Shown here one piece after another: positions 63,982 through 64,000 of a stretch of DNA of 64,000 bases. Positions within the stretch are counted from its first letter, which is position 1, and each line of letters starts with the position of its first letter. Below the pieces are notes generated by a model. The model did no database searches. It had not been told where the DNA came from and worked only from the letters and a program-made list of their open reading frames with translations. Made by a program: the position numbers and the translations under genes. The DNA is taken from NCBI GenBank assembly GCA_002127285.1, contig NFUW01000001.1, positions 74,057 through 138,056 of the forward strand. Direction: 5' to 3'. Source of the stretch: Chitinophagaceae bacterium IBVUCB1 (GTDB lineage Bacteria > Bacteroidota > Bacteroidia > Chitinophagales > Chitinophagaceae).

Positions 63982-64000
63982 TGTATTTTATTAATTTGAT

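Noticed and set aside
1-64000. CRISPR array, rRNA, tRNA, prophage or complete insertion sequence
   Set aside because: No regularly spaced repeats, no cloverleaf or rRNA sequence, and no transposase, integrase or phage structural gene was seen in any frame.

Overview
The window is chromosomal DNA of a Bacteroidota bacterium, most likely of the Chitinophagales/Chitinophagaceae type. The evidence is three kinds of signal: proteins with C-terminal sorting domains of the type IX secretion system (T9SS), families confined largely to this phylum (DUF5686, DUF4835, DUF4296, S46 dipeptidyl-peptidases), and promoters of the form TAnnTTTG instead of TATAAT. No rRNA, tRNA, CRISPR array, complete insertion sequence or prophage was found. 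Most of the window is ordinary housekeeping and envelope DNA, densely packed on both strands, with a few small accessory islands.

Layout. 1-1.1 kb: 3' end of a PolX-type PHP gene and a clpP. 1.05-2.5 kb: small accessory cluster on the minus strand (DUF4160, DUF2442, orphan Imm63-type immunity gene, MerR regulator) with a 13-G tract directly in front of the MerR start codon. 2.6-9.8 kb: thiolase, two convergent L,D-transpeptidases of different types, an overlapping trmB-DUF5522-alkyltransferase-like operon, and two paralogous T9SS cargo proteins with a CX4CH motif. 9.8-21.6 kb: acyl-CoA carboxylase beta subunit, a TlpA-FUSC-AcpH run, a class C serine hydrolase lipoprotein, a DUF5686 outer-membrane protein, guaB and a PaaK-like CoA ligase. 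21.6-25.4 kb: AT-rich gap with two structured inverted-repeat elements, then a TetR-SDR-MBL operon with two matching palindromes that look like the TetR operator.

25.7-35.4 kb: rny, an NlpC/P60 hydrolase, a secreted repeat protein, a duplicated 59-bp element next to infC, thrS-infC without the usual rpmI-rplT, a lipoprotein, a LolA-like protein and an ABC transporter pair. 35.6-47.4 kb: a sensor histidine kinase, T9SS type B and type A cargo, a DPP11-like S46 peptidase, recN and an RlmI-type rRNA methyltransferase. 47.4-59.1 kb: a secreted repeat protein, secA, a DUF6580 membrane protein, a SET-domain protein, a pterin dehydratase, an M14 peptidase, an ECF sigma factor with a short membrane partner, and the coaBC-DUF4835-DUF4296 run. 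59.1-64 kb: an aminotransferase, a receiver domain tethered by a C-terminal membrane helix, a TPR-hybrid histidine kinase with receiver and Hpt, and a 2TM protein.

The most unusual items are the homopolymer switch candidate at the MerR gene, the two inverted-repeat elements at 22 kb, the duplicated 59-bp element after infC, the CX4CH T9SS pair, and the membrane-tethered receiver next to the soluble TPR-hybrid kinase. I do not see a large unmistakably new defence or biosynthetic system here. All product names rest on reading translated sequence and remembered family motifs; no database search was run.
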